From NCBI RefSeq assembly GCF_014196965.1, contig NZ_JACIEQ010000001.1, forward strand, positions 1,364,001 through 1,428,000: DNA of 64,000 nt. Direction: 5' to 3'. Shown piece after piece: positions 18,109-28,454 of this stretch. A program made the translations under genes and the position numbers. Every line of letters starts with the position of its first letter. Positions within the stretch are counted from its first letter, which is position 1. Origin of the DNA: Actibacterium naphthalenivorans (GTDB taxonomy: Bacteria > Pseudomonadota > Alphaproteobacteria > Rhodobacterales > Rhodobacteraceae). The notes under the pieces were generated by a model. It was not told where the DNA came from and did not search any database. It saw only the letters and a list, made by a program, of their open reading frames with translations.

Positions 18109-19164
18109 TCAGTTGCGCGCGATCTTCAGGTCTCGCAAAATGTTTTTCAACACAAGAAATTCGCCCACCGCAGAACAGTCTGGCATCGTAAGCGCAAGAT
18201 CAGCAACCTGAAGCTGTTCATCGACACCGGGCTGCAATGTTTCGGCGAAAAGCTCCTGCCCGCAGTTGGCCTCTGTCACCTCGGCCTCGATGCTGACGCG
18301 CACAACCCCGCTATCGTGGCCCTGGCCTTCGGGATAGCTGTAAACCTCGGCGGTGCGCGAGGCGGGCAGCGAAAGATCGCCAAGTTCCACAAGAAAACCG
18401 CCGCGCCCCTCGGCCCCGTAGCCGGGTGTGCGCGGGGCACCCGCCCAGACATGCCCGGCATCGCCATATCCCGCACCGAACTCGAGCGCATGTATCTGCA
18501 TTGCGCCCTGGCCATAACGCAGCAGCGCGACCCGCTCATACTCATCCGCATCCGGCACCGTGACCGTGCCCGTCAGAATCTTTCCGTCCTCGAACCGAAC
18601 CACAAAGGCCGCGACACGTGAAAGCGCAGGGATCCGGGCGTTCACCACCCCGGTATTCGTCGTGCGCATCGCGAACTGAAGCAGCCCGTGGGAAATTTCC
18701 ACCCGCTCATCCGGCCGGCAGGGAGCGACCAGCGACAGGACAACCATGGCCGCTTCCGCCACTGAAACGCTCAGCTTCGGCTCACAGGGAAGACCGTATT
18801 GGTTGAGATCCGCGCCGACGCGGTTTGGCGAATGAAAATTCATATCCAGCGGTGCAAGACGGCGCGACACCTCGATCGCGCCCGGGCTGTAAAGCCGCGC
18901 CTCGCCCGCAGCAAGTGGCGCGAAGGGAAGCACGATACCCGCTTGCGGATCGTCGCCCGCCGCGTTTTCCTCTACAGGGGCGGACAGCGCGATCATGTTT
19001 TCCAGATCGAAACGGGGTGCGGGCGCATAGGCCACCTGTTGCGCGGTGGCGCTGGATTGGTTTGACCCGCCGAAATACCGGTCTGAATGCTGCACCAACT
19101 CGCCCGACGCCGCGGCAACAAGCACCGTAAGGCCAAACACAATGAATTTGGGATCGAGTTTCAC
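18109..19164 (-). CDS. Membrane-anchored periplasmic protein of unknown function
   Basis: I do not recognise this 351-aa protein; roseobacter genomes sometimes label it translocase, apparently because it follows secA. It has one N-terminal hydrophobic segment (FIVFGLTVLVAAASGELV, about 8-25), then a polar, probably periplasmic body. Four cysteines (in YGLPCEPK, LVAPCRPD, EANCGQEL and MPDCSAVG) could make two disulfides, which fits export. The start is GTG 19164 with AAGGT about eight bases upstream. It lies 205 bp after secA and 18 bp before the PstS-OmpA fusion, so a shared envelope role with the latter is the best guess. Confidence 0.7.
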   Translation of the reverse strand: MKLDPKFIVFGLTVLVAAASGELVQHSDRYFGGSNQSSATAQQVAYAPAPRFDLENMIALSAPVEENAAGDDPQAGIVLPFAPLAAGEARLYSPGAIEVSRRLAPLDMNFHSPNRVGADLNQYGLPCEPKLSVSVAEAAMVVLSLVAPCRPDERVEISHGLLQFAMRTTNTGVVNARIPALSRVAAFVVRFEDGKILTGTVTVPDADEYERVALLRYGQGAMQIHALEFGAGYGDAGHVWAGAPRTPGYGAEGRGGFLVELGDLSLPASRTAEVYSYPEGQGHDSGVVRVSIEAEVTEANCGQELFAETLQPGVDEQLQVADLALTMPDCSAVGEFLVLKNILRDLKIARN

Positions 19165-19369
19165 AGCGCACCTTTTTGCTCTTCGACCTCGCCCAAACTA
19201 GAAAACGAAAGGGGCGGCTGCGTGGCAGTTTTGCGGATTGCTGTAAATTAGTGGATAGTCTGTTTCACACCGCATGTTGCGAAACGGGGCAAACTCTCCA
19301 CGAAATCCCGTTTCTGCGGCGCAGAATGGGGCAATCTCGCCCCAGTCCCGCCAAAATTTGTGCCGACTG

Positions 19370-22063
19370 TCAGACCAAGCGCCCGTGGCAATGCTTGAAT
19401 TTCTTGCCGGAGCCACAGGGGCAAAGATCGTTGCGGCCGGGATTGCCCCAGGTCGTCGGATCGTTTTCGTGGAACCCGTCGGCAACGGGTTCGGGCGTGT
19501 CGGCAACCGGGGCTTCGGCGGCGGGTTGCAGCGCCCGCTGCTGCTGCAACAACTGTTGCATCATCTGCGTCTGCTCGTCTTCGGACAGGGGGCGTACCTG
19601 CGCCAGCTTCTCTGTCACATCCACGCGCAGCGCGTTCAGCAGGTTTTCGAACAGGGTAAAGGCTTCGGTCTTGTATTCGCTCAACGGATCACGCTGGGCA
19701 TAGCCACGGAACCCGACGACCGAGCGCAGATGCTCCAGCGTCAGAAGATGTTCGCGCCATTTGGTGTCGATCGTCTGCAGCAGGATCTGCTTTTCGATGT
19801 TGCGCATGTTTTCGGGGCCGAACTGCACCGCCTTGGCCGCCATCGCCTCATCCGCCGCCTTGGCGATCCGGGCGCGCAGCACTTCATCATCCACGCCCTC
19901 TTCCTGGGCCCAGGCGATGATCGGCGCGTCGATGTTCAGCTTTTCCAACACCGCGGCATAAAGCCCTTCGGCATCCCACTGATCGGCATAGGAGCGCGCG
20001 GGGATAAAACTGTCGACCAGATCGTCGATCACCTGATGGCGCATGTCCTGCACGATCTCCGACAGATCGGCCGCCTCCATGATCTCGCGCCGCTGGCTGA
20101 AGATCACCTTGCGCTGGTCGTTCATCACATCATCGAATTTCAGCAGATGTTTGCGGATGTCGAAGTTGCGCCCCTCGACCTTGGCCTGTGCCTTTTCCAG
20201 CGATTTGTTGACCCACGGATGAACGATGGCCTCGCCTTCCTTCATCCCGAGGCCCGAGAGCACCTTGTCGAGCCGTTCCGAGCCGAAGATGCGCATCAGG
20301 TCATCCTCAAGGCTCAGGAAGAAAGACGACCGGCCCGGGTCGCCCTGACGGCCAGACCGGCCGCGCAGCTGATTGTCGATCCGGCGGCTTTCGTGACGTT
20401 CGGTGGCCAGCACATACAACCCGCCGGCCGCCAGCACCTTTTCCTTTTCGTCGGCATGTTCGGCGGCGATGCGGGCGCGCACCTGTTCGGGATCGGCCTC
20501 GGGGTCGGCGTCCAGCGCCTCCATCACCTGCATCTCGATATTGCCGCCAAGCTGAATGTCGGTGCCCCGGCCGGCCATGTTGGTGGCGATGGTCACCGCA
20601 CCCAGACGGCCCGCATCGGCCACGATCTTGGCTTCCTGCTCGTGGTGCCGGGCGTTCAGCACGTTATGCGGAACACCGGCCTCTTTCAGCAGCGACGAGA
20701 GAAACTCCGACTTCTCGATCGACGTCGTGCCGACAAGCAGCGGCTGGCCCTTCGCATGGGCCTCTTTGATGGCAATGACGATGGCCTCGAACTTTTCGCG
20801 CGCCGAACGATAGACCTGATCATGCTCATCCACGCGGGCGATCGGCCGGTTGGTCGGCACCTCGACCACGCCAAGGCCATAGATCTCGGCAAATTCCTCG
20901 GCTTCGGTCAGGGCCGTACCCGTCATCCCGGCCAGCTTGCCGTAGAGCCGGAAATAATTCTGGAAGGTGACAGACGCCAGCGTGACGTTTTCGGGCTGAA
21001 TCGTCACGCCTTCCTTAGCCTCGATCGCCTGATGCAGACCGTCCGACAGCCGCCGCCCGGCCATCATTCGCCCGGTGAATTCGTCGATCAGCATCACCTG
21101 CCCGTCGCGGACGATATAGTCCTTGTCCTTGTGGAACAGCTTGTGCGCCTTCAGGCCCTGGGTGGCATGATGCACGATGGTGGTGCTTTCCGGATCATAG
21201 AGCGATTGCCCCTCGGGCAGGATGCCCGCCTTGGAAAGCTGCTCTTCCATGAACTCGTTGCCATCTTCGGTGAAGGTGACATTGCGCTGCTTTTCGTCCA
21301 GCTCGTAATGCTCTTCGGTCAGCAGCGGCACGATCTGATCCAGCGCCACGTACAGGTCGGATCGGTCCTGGCTGGGCCCGGAGATGATCAGCGGCGTCCG
21401 CGCCTCATCGATCAGGATCGAATCCACCTCGTCGACGATCGCAAAGTTATGCCCGCGCTGCGAAAGCTGGCTGAGTTCGGATTTCATGTTGTCGCGCAGA
21501 TAGTCGAACCCAAGCTCGTTGTTCGTGGCATAGGTCACATCGGCGGCGTAGGCGGCCTGTTTTTCATCTTCGGGCTGCTGCGGATAGATCACGCCGCAGG
21601 TCATGCCCAGCGTGTTGAAGACCTTGCCCATCCATTCCGCGTCACGCTTGGCCAGGTAATCGTTGACGGTGACGATATGCACGCCCTTGCCCGTCAGCGC
21701 GTTCAGATAGGCCGGGAAGGTGGCGACCAGGGTCTTGCCCTCGCCCGTCTTCATTTCGGCGATATTGCCCTCGTGCAGAAAGATGCCGCCCATAAGCTGC
21801 GTGTCGAACGCCCGCAGGCCAAGTGTGCGGCGCGCGGCCTCGCGGCAGTTGGCAAAGGCCTCGGGCAGAAGCGCTTCGAGGCTTTCGCCGTCTTTCGCGC
21901 GCTGCGCCAGTTCCGTGGTCTTCTGCTTGATCCCCTCGTCGCTCAGCGCCTCGAACTCGGGCTCCAGCGCATTGATCTTCTCCACGATCGGAGCGGTGGC
22001 TTTGATCTTGCGGTCGTTCGGCGTGCCAAAAACCTTTTTGGCGAGTGTTCCGATGCCCAGCAT
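19370..22063 (-). CDS. secA: Protein translocase ATPase SecA
   Basis: Motor of the general secretion pathway, driving preproteins through SecYEG. The product is 897 aa (E. coli 901). Walker A is [17 protein letters not shown] near residue 105, followed by [22 protein letters not shown], Walker [15 protein letters not shown], and [11 protein letters not shown] late in the motor. The zinc-binding tail [17 protein letters not shown] closes the protein and should bind SecB and lipid. ATG 22063 follows GGAGAAAAC; the longer frame to 22390 runs through the divergent promoter region. Confidence 0.98.
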   Translation of the reverse strand: MLGIGTLAKKVFGTPNDRKIKATAPIVEKINALEPEFEALSDEGIKQKTTELAQRAKDGESLEALLPEAFANCREAARRTLGLRAFDTQLMGGIFLHEGNIAEMKTGEGKTLVATFPAYLNALTGKGVHIVTVNDYLAKRDAEWMGKVFNTLGMTCGVIYPQQPEDEKQAAYAADVTYATNNELGFDYLRDNMKSELSQLSQRGHNFAIVDEVDSILIDEARTPLIISGPSQDRSDLYVALDQIVPLLTEEHYELDEKQRNVTFTEDGNEFMEEQLSKAGILPEGQSLYDPESTTIVHHATQGLKAHKLFHKDKDYIVRDGQVMLIDEFTGRMMAGRRLSDGLHQAIEAKEGVTIQPENVTLASVTFQNYFRLYGKLAGMTGTALTEAEEFAEIYGLGVVEVPTNRPIARVDEHDQVYRSAREKFEAIVIAIKEAHAKGQPLLVGTTSIEKSEFLSSLLKEAGVPHNVLNARHHEQEAKIVADAGRLGAVTIATNMAGRGTDIQLGGNIEMQVMEALDADPEADPEQVRARIAAEHADEKEKVLAAGGLYVLATERHESRRIDNQLRGRSGRQGDPGRSSFFLSLEDDLMRIFGSERLDKVLSGLGMKEGEAIVHPWVNKSLEKAQAKVEGRNFDIRKHLLKFDDVMNDQRKVIFSQRREIMEAADLSEIVQDMRHQVIDDLVDSFIPARSYADQWDAEGLYAAVLEKLNIDAPIIAWAQEEGVDDEVLRARIAKAADEAMAAKAVQFGPENMRNIEKQILLQTIDTKWREHLLTLEHLRSVVGFRGYAQRDPLSEYKTEAFTLFENLLNALRVDVTEKLAQVRPLSEDEQTQMMQQLLQQQRALQPAAEAPVADTPEPVADGFHENDPTTWGNPGRNDLCPCGSGKKFKHCHGRLV

Positions 22064-22250
22064 GTTTTCTCCGCGTGGTGGCTCTTTTTCGGGATCGTGA
22101 AAGAGGATGCCTTGCCCGCCCCCCTTCGCGCCCCTAGGTAGGGCCAAGAAACAAGGGCGGTCCGGCGCTTTCGGACCATGTTGCGATGTAAGCGCCCGCC
22201 CAATGAGTGTCAACGTCGCCAGACCGCGCGGCTGCAAAGGAGTTGCCTTG

Positions 22251-23096
22251 ATGCCTTCCCCGATGAAATCCGTGATTGCCGCCGTTCTGGCGATCGGCCT
22301 TTCGGTTCCCGCCCTCGCCGCCGAGCAGGACGCCGGCACCGTCGTCGCCACCGTGGGTGAAACGGAAATCACCCTTGGCGAGATGATCATGATGGCCTCG
22401 CAACTTCCGCAGGAATATCAGGCCCTGCCCGATGATGTTCTGTTCGATGCGCTGCTCGACGAGCTGGTGCGCCAGACCGCCGTCGCCAACACGCTGGACG
22501 GTGCCGTTCCCGAAATCGCGCGCATCGCATTGCTGAACGAACGCCGCGCGATTCTCGCCAGCGCCGCGATGAACGAGATCGCCACCGCCGCCGTGACCGA
22601 CGAGGCGATCACCGACGCCTATCAGGCGCAATACGCCAGTGCCGAGCCCGAGACGGAATACAATGCCTCGCACATCCTGGTGGAAACCGAGGAAGAGGCG
22701 GCAGAGCTGAAAGCCGCGCTCGATACCGGTGCCGATTTTACCGAGCTGGCGAAAGAAAAATCCACCGGCCCCTCGGGCCCGTCGGGCGGAGAGCTTGGCT
22801 GGTTCACGGCCGGCATGATGGTCAAACCCTTTGAAGACGCGGTGATGTCGATGGAGGCGGGCACGGTTTCCGACCCGGTCGAAACCCAGTTCGGCTGGCA
22901 TGTGATCCGCCTGAACGAAACCCGCGACAAACCCGCCCCCGAGCTTGACGCCGTCCGGGGCGAGATCGCGGGCGCGCTGCAAAAGGCCGCTGTCGAGGCC
23001 GCCGTGGCCAAGATCACCGAAGAAGCCACAGTGACCCGGACCGAAACAGAGATTGACCCCGCCGCCCTGCGTAATATGCAATTGCTGACAGACTGA
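22251..23096 (+). CDS. Periplasmic peptidyl-prolyl cis-trans isomerase (parvulin family)
   Basis: A 281-aa exported foldase. A signal peptide ([16 protein letters not shown], cleavage near residue 21) is followed by an N-terminal chaperone region. A rotamase domain (about 135-235) reads [27 protein letters not shown] and [16 protein letters not shown] 22251 has AAGGAG eight bases upstream. It is transcribed divergently from secA and 18 bp ahead of argJ. It resembles PpiC/SurA-type proteins that help outer-membrane protein folding after Sec export; the precise clients are not predictable. Confidence 0.9.
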   Translation: MPSPMKSVIAAVLAIGLSVPALAAEQDAGTVVATVGETEITLGEMIMMASQLPQEYQALPDDVLFDALLDELVRQTAVANTLDGAVPEIARIALLNERRAILASAAMNEIATAAVTDEAITDAYQAQYASAEPETEYNASHILVETEEEAAELKAALDTGADFTELAKEKSTGPSGPSGGELGWFTAGMMVKPFEDAVMSMEAGTVSDPVETQFGWHVIRLNETRDKPAPELDAVRGEIAGALQKAAVEAAVAKITEEATVTRTETEIDPAALRNMQLLTD

Positions 23097-23114
23097 TCAG
23101 CAAAGGAACTGCGG

Positions 23115-24503
23115 ATGGCCAAGGACACCAAGAAGAAGAAGCTAAAGACGTCCACGAAGAAGGATGCCGCCAAGGCCAAGGCCAAGGACACCGCAAAAAA
23201 ATCGGCGAAAACGGGCAAGAAGCCCGCCAAGGCGACACCCGCTGTCGCCGCGCCGAAGCCGGCGCCGCTGATCTCTCCGCTCGCGCCGGCGGGCGGGCTG
23301 CCCACGCTTCCGGCTATTGCCGGCGTTACCTTCGCCAGCGCAGAGGCAGGGGTGCGCTACAAGGGCCGGGTGGATGTCATGCTCGCGCATCTGGTGCCCG
23401 GCACGCAGATGGCCGGGGTTTTCACCCGTTCCGCCACCCGGGCCGCGCCTGTTCTGGATTGTCAGGAAAAGATCGGCAAGCCGGCCGATAACGCCGGTGC
23501 CGCCATCATTGTGAACGCGGGCAACGCCAACGCCTTTACCGGCGCGAACGGACGCGAGGCGGTTTCCGCCATCACCGCAGCCGTCGCCGCAGCCACCAAT
23601 GTGCCCGAAGGGCGGGTCTTTTCCTCGTCTACCGGCGTGATCGGCGCACCGCTTCCCTATGAGCGTATAACGGCCGTTCTGGGCGATATGGCCGCGCGCC
23701 TTGACGCCGGTGGCATGGCCGACGCCGCCCGCGCCATCATGACGACCGACACCTTCCCGAAGGCCGCCACGGCCACCATCGAGATAGAGGGACAACCCAT
23801 CACGATCGCCGGTATCGCCAAAGGCTCCGGCATGATCGCGCCCGATATGGCGACGATGCTGGTCTATATCTTCACCGATGCGAAAATCGCCCGGCCACCG
23901 CTGCAAAAGCTGCTGTCGAAGCTGACAGACGAAACCTTCAACGCGATAACGGTCGACGGCGACACCTCGACCTCCGACACGCTGCTTTTGGCCGCGACCG
24001 GCCAAAGCGCCGCGCCTGAAATCACCGATCTGCGCAGCAAACCGGCACGGGAATTCGCCGCCGCGCTGAAATCCGTGATGCTGGATCTGGCGCATCAGGT
24101 CGTAAAAGACGGCGAAGGCGCCACGAAATTCGTGGAGGTCACGGTGACCGGTGCGCAAACGGATGCGGATGCGCGCAAGGTGGCCATGGCCATCGCGAAC
24201 TCGCCGCTGGTGAAAACCGCGATCGCCGGCGAAGATCCCAATTGGGGCCGCGTCGTGATGGCTGTCGGAAAATCGGGCGCGACGGCCGACCGGGATCTGC
24301 TGTCGATCCGGTTCGGGGATATTCTGGTGGCCGAAAACGGCTGGGTCTCGCCCGGCTACACCGAAGAGGCGGGCGCGAGCTACATGAAGCAGCAGGAACT
24401 GGTGATCGGCGTCGATCTGGGGCTCGGACGAGGCAAATCCACGGTCTGGACCTGCGACCTCACCCATCGCTACATCGACATCAACGCCGACTACCGGTCA
24501 TGA
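23115..24503 (+). CDS. argJ: Bifunctional glutamate N-acetyltransferase / N-acetylglutamate synthase ArgJ
   Basis: Transfers acetyl from N-acetylornithine to glutamate in the cyclic arginine pathway. The 462-aa precursor self-cleaves at the Ala-Thr bond in SGMIAPDMATMLVY to give alpha and beta chains; TFNAITVDGDTSTSDT is a further signature. It is longer than usual (about 410 aa) because residues 1-60 are a lysine/alanine-rich tail (MAKDTKKKKLKTSTKKDAA...). The start is supported by AAAGGA seven bases before ATG 23115, so the tail appears genuine. It overlaps the following Nudix gene as ATGA. argG is also in this window but far away. Confidence 0.94.
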   Translation: MAKDTKKKKLKTSTKKDAAKAKAKDTAKKSAKTGKKPAKATPAVAAPKPAPLISPLAPAGGLPTLPAIAGVTFASAEAGVRYKGRVDVMLAHLVPGTQMAGVFTRSATRAAPVLDCQEKIGKPADNAGAAIIVNAGNANAFTGANGREAVSAITAAVAAATNVPEGRVFSSSTGVIGAPLPYERITAVLGDMAARLDAGGMADAARAIMTTDTFPKAATATIEIEGQPITIAGIAKGSGMIAPDMATMLVYIFTDAKIARPPLQKLLSKLTDETFNAITVDGDTSTSDTLLLAATGQSAAPEITDLRSKPAREFAAALKSVMLDLAHQVVKDGEGATKFVEVTVTGAQTDADARKVAMAIANSPLVKTAIAGEDPNWGRVVMAVGKSGATADRDLLSIRFGDILVAENGWVSPGYTEEAGASYMKQQELVIGVDLGLGRGKSTVWTCDLTHRYIDINADYRS

Positions 24504-24898
24504 AAATCGTCCTGGTTTCGGCCGTCGCGCTGATCGACGTGGACGGGCGTGTGCTTCTGGCGCAGCGTCCCGAAGGGAAATCCATGGCCGGGCTGTGGGA
24601 ATTTCCCGGCGGCAAGGTCGAACCGGGCGAAACCCCCGAGGCGGCGCTGATCCGCGAACTGGAGGAAGAGCTGGGCATCGACACCTGGGAAAGTTGCCTG
24701 GCGCCACTGACCTTCGCCAGCCATGCCTATGACGATTTTCACCTGCTGATGCCGCTTTACGCCTGCCGCAAATGGAAGGGCATTCCGCAATCGCGCGAGG
24801 GGCAAGAGCTGAAATGGGTGCGTGCCGCCGAGCTGAAGAATCACCCGATGCCCCCCGCCGACATCCCGTTGATTCCGCTGCTAAGGGACTGGCTTTAG
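24500..24898 (+). CDS. mutT: 8-oxo-dGTP diphosphatase, MutT type (Nudix)
   Basis: Cleans oxidised guanine nucleotides from the pool. The 132-aa product has a complete Nudix box, GGKVEPGETPEAALIRELEE followed by ELGI (about 37-60), preceded by LLAQRPEGKSMAGLWEFPG as in MutT. The start is ATG 24500, overlapping the argJ stop as ATGA; a longer frame from 24242 is an argJ shadow. Being coupled to argJ is common in this lineage. With mutS broken in this window, this is one of the intact mutation-avoidance genes. Confidence 0.9.
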   Translation: MKIVLVSAVALIDVDGRVLLAQRPEGKSMAGLWEFPGGKVEPGETPEAALIRELEEELGIDTWESCLAPLTFASHAYDDFHLLMPLYACRKWKGIPQSREGQELKWVRAAELKNHPMPPADIPLIPLLRDWL

Positions 24899-25062
24899 AA
24901 AGATATTAACCTTCTTCGCGCAATTTAACTGCAGTTGCACAGCAAAGTCTTTTGTTAGCATATTATTTGTGCGCTATTTGTGACAGTTTGACAAAATTTC
25001 AGATGATTTTGGAACAGTTTCATGTATTTTGATAAGACCATTCACTCTGGGGGGACAACCAC

Positions 25063-25200
25063 ATGATACGGACGATCACGATGGGCAGTTGCGTTTCTGT
25101 ACAGGGCGCTTTTGTTCGCAAACTGGCCAACGGCAACATTCAGGTACGCGTTGGGGAGCGTGTATTCGAAGGACGCCCGGTCGGAAAGACCGCTGCCTGA
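25063..25200 (+). CDS. Small conserved-looking 45-residue protein
   Basis: An isolated 46-codon frame (ATG 25063, TGA 25198-25200) with GGGGGGA eight bases before the start. It is followed 30 bp later by a strong terminator, so it has its own transcription unit. The product is basic, begins MIRTITMGSCVSVQGAFV, has one Cys (residue 10), and looks like a small beta-rich fold (NIQVRVGERVFEGRPVG). No membrane segment or signal peptide. I recall similar short frames in roseobacter genomes but no function. Confidence 0.6.
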   Translation: MIRTITMGSCVSVQGAFVRKLANGNIQVRVGERVFEGRPVGKTAA

Positions 25201-25230
25201 CATAGGCAAGAAAGCGGTAATCAGGCAAGA

Positions 25231-25266
25231 AAAAGGACGGCACGATTGGCCGTCCTTTTGTTTTTT
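25231..25266. terminator. Bidirectional intrinsic terminator
   Basis: An 11-bp perfect stem (25231-25241 with 25249-25259) and seven-base loop, followed on the plus strand by GTTTTTT and on the minus strand by a T-run from the AAAAA before the stem. It serves the 45-codon gene on one strand and infB, ending at 25287, on the other. Confidence 0.9.
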
Positions 25267-25286
25267 CAGCGCATGGCGCCGCCCGA

Positions 25287-27803
25287 TCAATCGAGCGTAC
25301 GCTCCACTTCCTGCCGTTCGAAGATCTCGATGACATCGCCGGGGCGGATATCATCGTAGTTCTCGAAGGCCATGCCGCATTCCTGGCCGGACTGAACTTC
25401 CGCCACTTCATCCTTGAAGCGCTTCAGCGTCTTCAGCGTGCCTTCGTGGATCACCACGTTGTCGCGCAGAAGGCGAACCCCGGCAGAGCGCCGCGCCACA
25501 CCTTCGGTCACCAGACAGCCGGCGACCTTGCCGACGTTGGACACCTTGAAGACCTCCTTGATCTCGGCATAGCCGATAAAGGTCTCGCGGATCTCGGCGC
25601 TGAGCAGACCCGAAGCCGCCGCTTTCACATCGTCCACCAGATCGTAGATGACCGAGTAATAACGGATCTCGACACCCTTCTGGTTGGCCGCGTTGCGCGC
25701 GGGCGCATTGGCCCGCACGTTGAAGCCCATGACCGGCGCGCCCGATGCTTCGGCAAGGCCGATATCGGTTTCGGTGATCGCGCCGACGCCGGCATGAAGC
25801 ACACGCACGCGCACTTCTTCGTTGCCGATCTTTTCCATCGCCTGAACGATGGCCTCGGCGGAACCCTGCACATCGGCCTTCACCAGAATCGGCAGTTCCT
25901 TCACGTTTTCGTTCTGCTTGGCGTTGGCCATCAGCTGTTCCAGCGTGGTGGCCGCACCGGCAGCGGCGCGTTTTTCCTTGGCCGCCTTTTCGCGGTATTC
26001 GGCAATCTCGCGCGCCTGCGCCTCGGTCTCGACCACGTTCAGAACATCGCCCGCCTCGGGCGTACCGTTCAGGCCCAGAACCTCGACAGGCACAGAAGGC
26101 CCGGCTTCGCTCACCCGCTCGCCCTGATCGTTGACCAAGGCGCGCACCTTGCCCCACTGCTCGCCCACGACGAAGATATCGCCCTGACGCAGGGTACCGT
26201 TCTGAACCAGAACGGTCGCGACCGGGCCGCGGCCCACATCGAGCTGCGCCTCGATCACGGCCCCCTGCGCGGCGCGCTTGGGGTTGGCTTTCAGATCAAG
26301 CAGTTCGGCCTGCAGCGCGATATTCTCCAGAAGCTCGTCGAGCCCCTGGCCAGTAACGGCCGAAACCTCCACATCCAGAACATCGCCCGACATTTTCTCG
26401 ACGATCACCTCATGCTGCAGCAGATCGGTGCGCACCTTGTCGGGGTTCGCATCGGGCTTGTCGCATTTGTTGATCGCAACGATCATCGGAACACCGGCGG
26501 CCTTGGCGTGATGAATGGCCTCGACCGTCTGCGGCATCACCGCATCATCGGCCGCAACCACCAGCACAACGATATCCGTCACCTGAGCACCGCGCGCGCG
26601 CATCGATGTAAAGGCCGCGTGGCCCGGCGTATCAAGGAAGGTCAGCAGCGCGCCGCCATCGGTTTTCACCTGATAGGCGCCGATATGCTGGGTGATCCCC
26701 CCGGCTTCGCCCGCCACGACCTTGGCATGCCGGATCGCATCCAGAAGCGATGTCTTGCCGTGGTCCACATGGCCCATGATGGTGATCACCGGCGGGCGCG
26801 ACTCAAGGTCTTCGGCCTTGTCATCGATCGCGTCGATCACCTGCTCCACATCCGCATCCGAAACGCGGACGATCTTGTGGCCGAATTCCTCGACGATCAG
26901 CTCGGCGGTATCGACGTCGATCGACTGGTTCTGCGTGACCATCATGCCCATCTGCATGAGCGATTTCACGACATCCGCCGAACGCTCCGCCATACGGTTG
27001 GCCAGCTCCTGCACCACGATGGTTTCGGGCACCTGAACTTCGCGCACAACCTTCTCGCGGCTCTCGACCCCGCCCATCGCCTTCTGGCGCATCCGCTCCT
27101 GCTTGCGCTTCATGGCGGCCATCGAACGTTGCCGCCCGCCTTCACCGCCGGTCAGCGCCTGGTTGACGGTCAGCTTGCCCGAACGGCGGCTGTCATCCCG
27201 CGCCTTGTTGCGGGTCGGACGGTCGTCGCGGGTATCGCGTTCGCGGTCAGTCTTGCGCGGGGTCGGCTTGCCACCGCCACGCGGGGCTTCCGCATCGGCG
27301 GCAGCGGCGGGCGCTGCGGCAGCCGTCGCCTTTTCCTTCGCGGCGGGTGCCGCGGCGGCGCGCTTCTTGGCCTCTTCGGCTTCGCGGCGCTGACGCTCTT
27401 CTTCCTCGGCCTTCAGCCGCGCGGCTTCTTCGCGCTCACGCTCTTCGCGTTCCTTCGCCTCGATTTCCTCGCGGCGGCGCTGGCGATCTTCCTCGCGGCG
27501 CTTTTCTTCCTCGGCACGCTGCTTGGCGTCCTCGGCCTCATTGGCCTTGGCCGCCTGCAACGCCTTGAGCCGGCGCTCCATCTCTGCGTCCGAAATACCT
27601 GCCGGGCGTTTCGAGGGATCACCCAGATGGGCACCACCCCCCGAACCCTTGCCTGCACCGGGCTTCGGAACGACGACGCGCTTGCGCTTGGTCTCGACCA
27701 CGACGTTCTTCGTGCGCCCGTGGCTGAAGCTCTGCTTCACCTGACCGGACCGCGGACCACCGCCGCGCAAACCGAGAGTTTTCTTGCCGTCACTATCGCT
27801 CAT
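25287..27803 (-). CDS. infB: Translation initiation factor IF-2
   Basis: GTPase that places initiator tRNA on the 30S ribosome. The product is 838 aa. A long charged, Glu/Arg/Ala-rich N-terminal region (about 60-240, probably coiled coil) is followed by the G domain: [12 protein letters not shown] near 343, DTPGHAAF near 393 and [12 protein letters not shown] near 446. Domains II-IV follow. ATG 27803 begins [12 protein letters not shown]. It lies 17 bp after ylxR and is last in the rimP-nusA-ylxR-infB operon seen here; rbfA, which often follows, is not present. A two-way terminator ends the unit. Confidence 0.97.
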   Translation of the reverse strand: MSDSDGKKTLGLRGGGPRSGQVKQSFSHGRTKNVVVETKRKRVVVPKPGAGKGSGGGAHLGDPSKRPAGISDAEMERRLKALQAAKANEAEDAKQRAEEEKRREEDRQRRREEIEAKEREEREREEAARLKAEEEERQRREAEEAKKRAAAAPAAKEKATAAAAPAAAADAEAPRGGGKPTPRKTDRERDTRDDRPTRNKARDDSRRSGKLTVNQALTGGEGGRQRSMAAMKRKQERMRQKAMGGVESREKVVREVQVPETIVVQELANRMAERSADVVKSLMQMGMMVTQNQSIDVDTAELIVEEFGHKIVRVSDADVEQVIDAIDDKAEDLESRPPVITIMGHVDHGKTSLLDAIRHAKVVAGEAGGITQHIGAYQVKTDGGALLTFLDTPGHAAFTSMRARGAQVTDIVVLVVAADDAVMPQTVEAIHHAKAAGVPMIVAINKCDKPDANPDKVRTDLLQHEVIVEKMSGDVLDVEVSAVTGQGLDELLENIALQAELLDLKANPKRAAQGAVIEAQLDVGRGPVATVLVQNGTLRQGDIFVVGEQWGKVRALVNDQGERVSEAGPSVPVEVLGLNGTPEAGDVLNVVETEAQAREIAEYREKAAKEKRAAAGAATTLEQLMANAKQNENVKELPILVKADVQGSAEAIVQAMEKIGNEEVRVRVLHAGVGAITETDIGLAEASGAPVMGFNVRANAPARNAANQKGVEIRYYSVIYDLVDDVKAAASGLLSAEIRETFIGYAEIKEVFKVSNVGKVAGCLVTEGVARRSAGVRLLRDNVVIHEGTLKTLKRFKDEVAEVQSGQECGMAFENYDDIRPGDVIEIFERQEVERTLD

Positions 27804-27820
27804 ATGGTCTTCGTACCCTT

Positions 27821-28432
27821 TCAGGAGGCCTTGCCCCCGTCCACTTTGCGCACGCCCGAAAGCCTGGCTGCATCCTCTACAACACGTGTCGTGAGTCCGC
27901 CAGCCGCAAGCGCGCCATGTATCACATGTTCCCGTCCGAAAGCCAAACCCAATTCGTCAGCCCTCAGACAGCCTATGAATGCGTCCGTTTCCGACGGCAG
28001 GCGAAGCTTCGATTTGCCCCGCTCCGACCCGTCGCTGGCCTGGATCAGCACACGCGCCTCACCACTCGTCAGCCAGCTTTTCACCTTCTCATACCCGGCC
28101 ACCGCAAGCCCGGCCTTGCGTGCCAGAGAAAGGCCCTCGATCACCCGCCGGGCCAGCCCGGCCTCGACTTGGGCAACCAGATCCTCGGGCACCTGAACCG
28201 CCTGTTTCGCACTGCGCGCGAACAACCGCTTCTTCACCGCCGTCTCCAGCGCCGCCCGATCCGCTGCAACCCAGATGCCACGCCCCGGCAATTTGCCAAG
28301 CAGGTCCGGGACGATCACATCGCCCGGCCCGACCACGAACCGGATCAGCCCGCCCTTTGGCTGAACCTCTCCGGTCGCGATGCAGCGGCGCTCGGGTGCG
28401 TTCTGTGTTTTCGGTTGGCCACCGCGACCCAT
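27821..28432 (-). CDS. ylxR: YlxR-type RNA-binding protein (DUF448 plus L7Ae-like domain)
   Basis: A 203-aa protein. Residues about 10-90 form the DUF448/YlxR domain with [18 protein letters not shown] and GRGIWVAA. The C-terminal half (about 95-195) resembles an L7Ae/L30e-like RNA-binding fold ([27 protein letters not shown]). The two together are common in alphaproteobacteria. ATG 28432 gives the conserved [17 protein letters not shown] start; the longer frame to 28540 overlaps nusA. It lies between nusA and infB, so a role in translation or RNA handling is inferred. The molecular function is not established here. Confidence 0.88.
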   Translation of the reverse strand: MGRGGQPKTQNAPERRCIATGEVQPKGGLIRFVVGPGDVIVPDLLGKLPGRGIWVAADRAALETAVKKRLFARSAKQAVQVPEDLVAQVEAGLARRVIEGLSLARKAGLAVAGYEKVKSWLTSGEARVLIQASDGSERGKSKLRLPSETDAFIGCLRADELGLAFGREHVIHGALAAGGLTTRVVEDAARLSGVRKVDGGKAS

Positions 28433-28454
28433 GAATGCTTCCCAGGGCCTGCGA

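Noticed and set aside
19327-19344. A secA terminator formed by a six-bp TGGGGC/GCCCCA stem
   Set aside because: The stem is short with no T-run; too weak to call.
19274-22141. A 955-codon plus-strand frame over secA
   Set aside because: Antisense shadow of secA with no domain.
25446-28196. A 916-codon plus-strand frame over infB and ylxR
   Set aside because: Antisense shadow; the infB and ylxR frames are clearly real.
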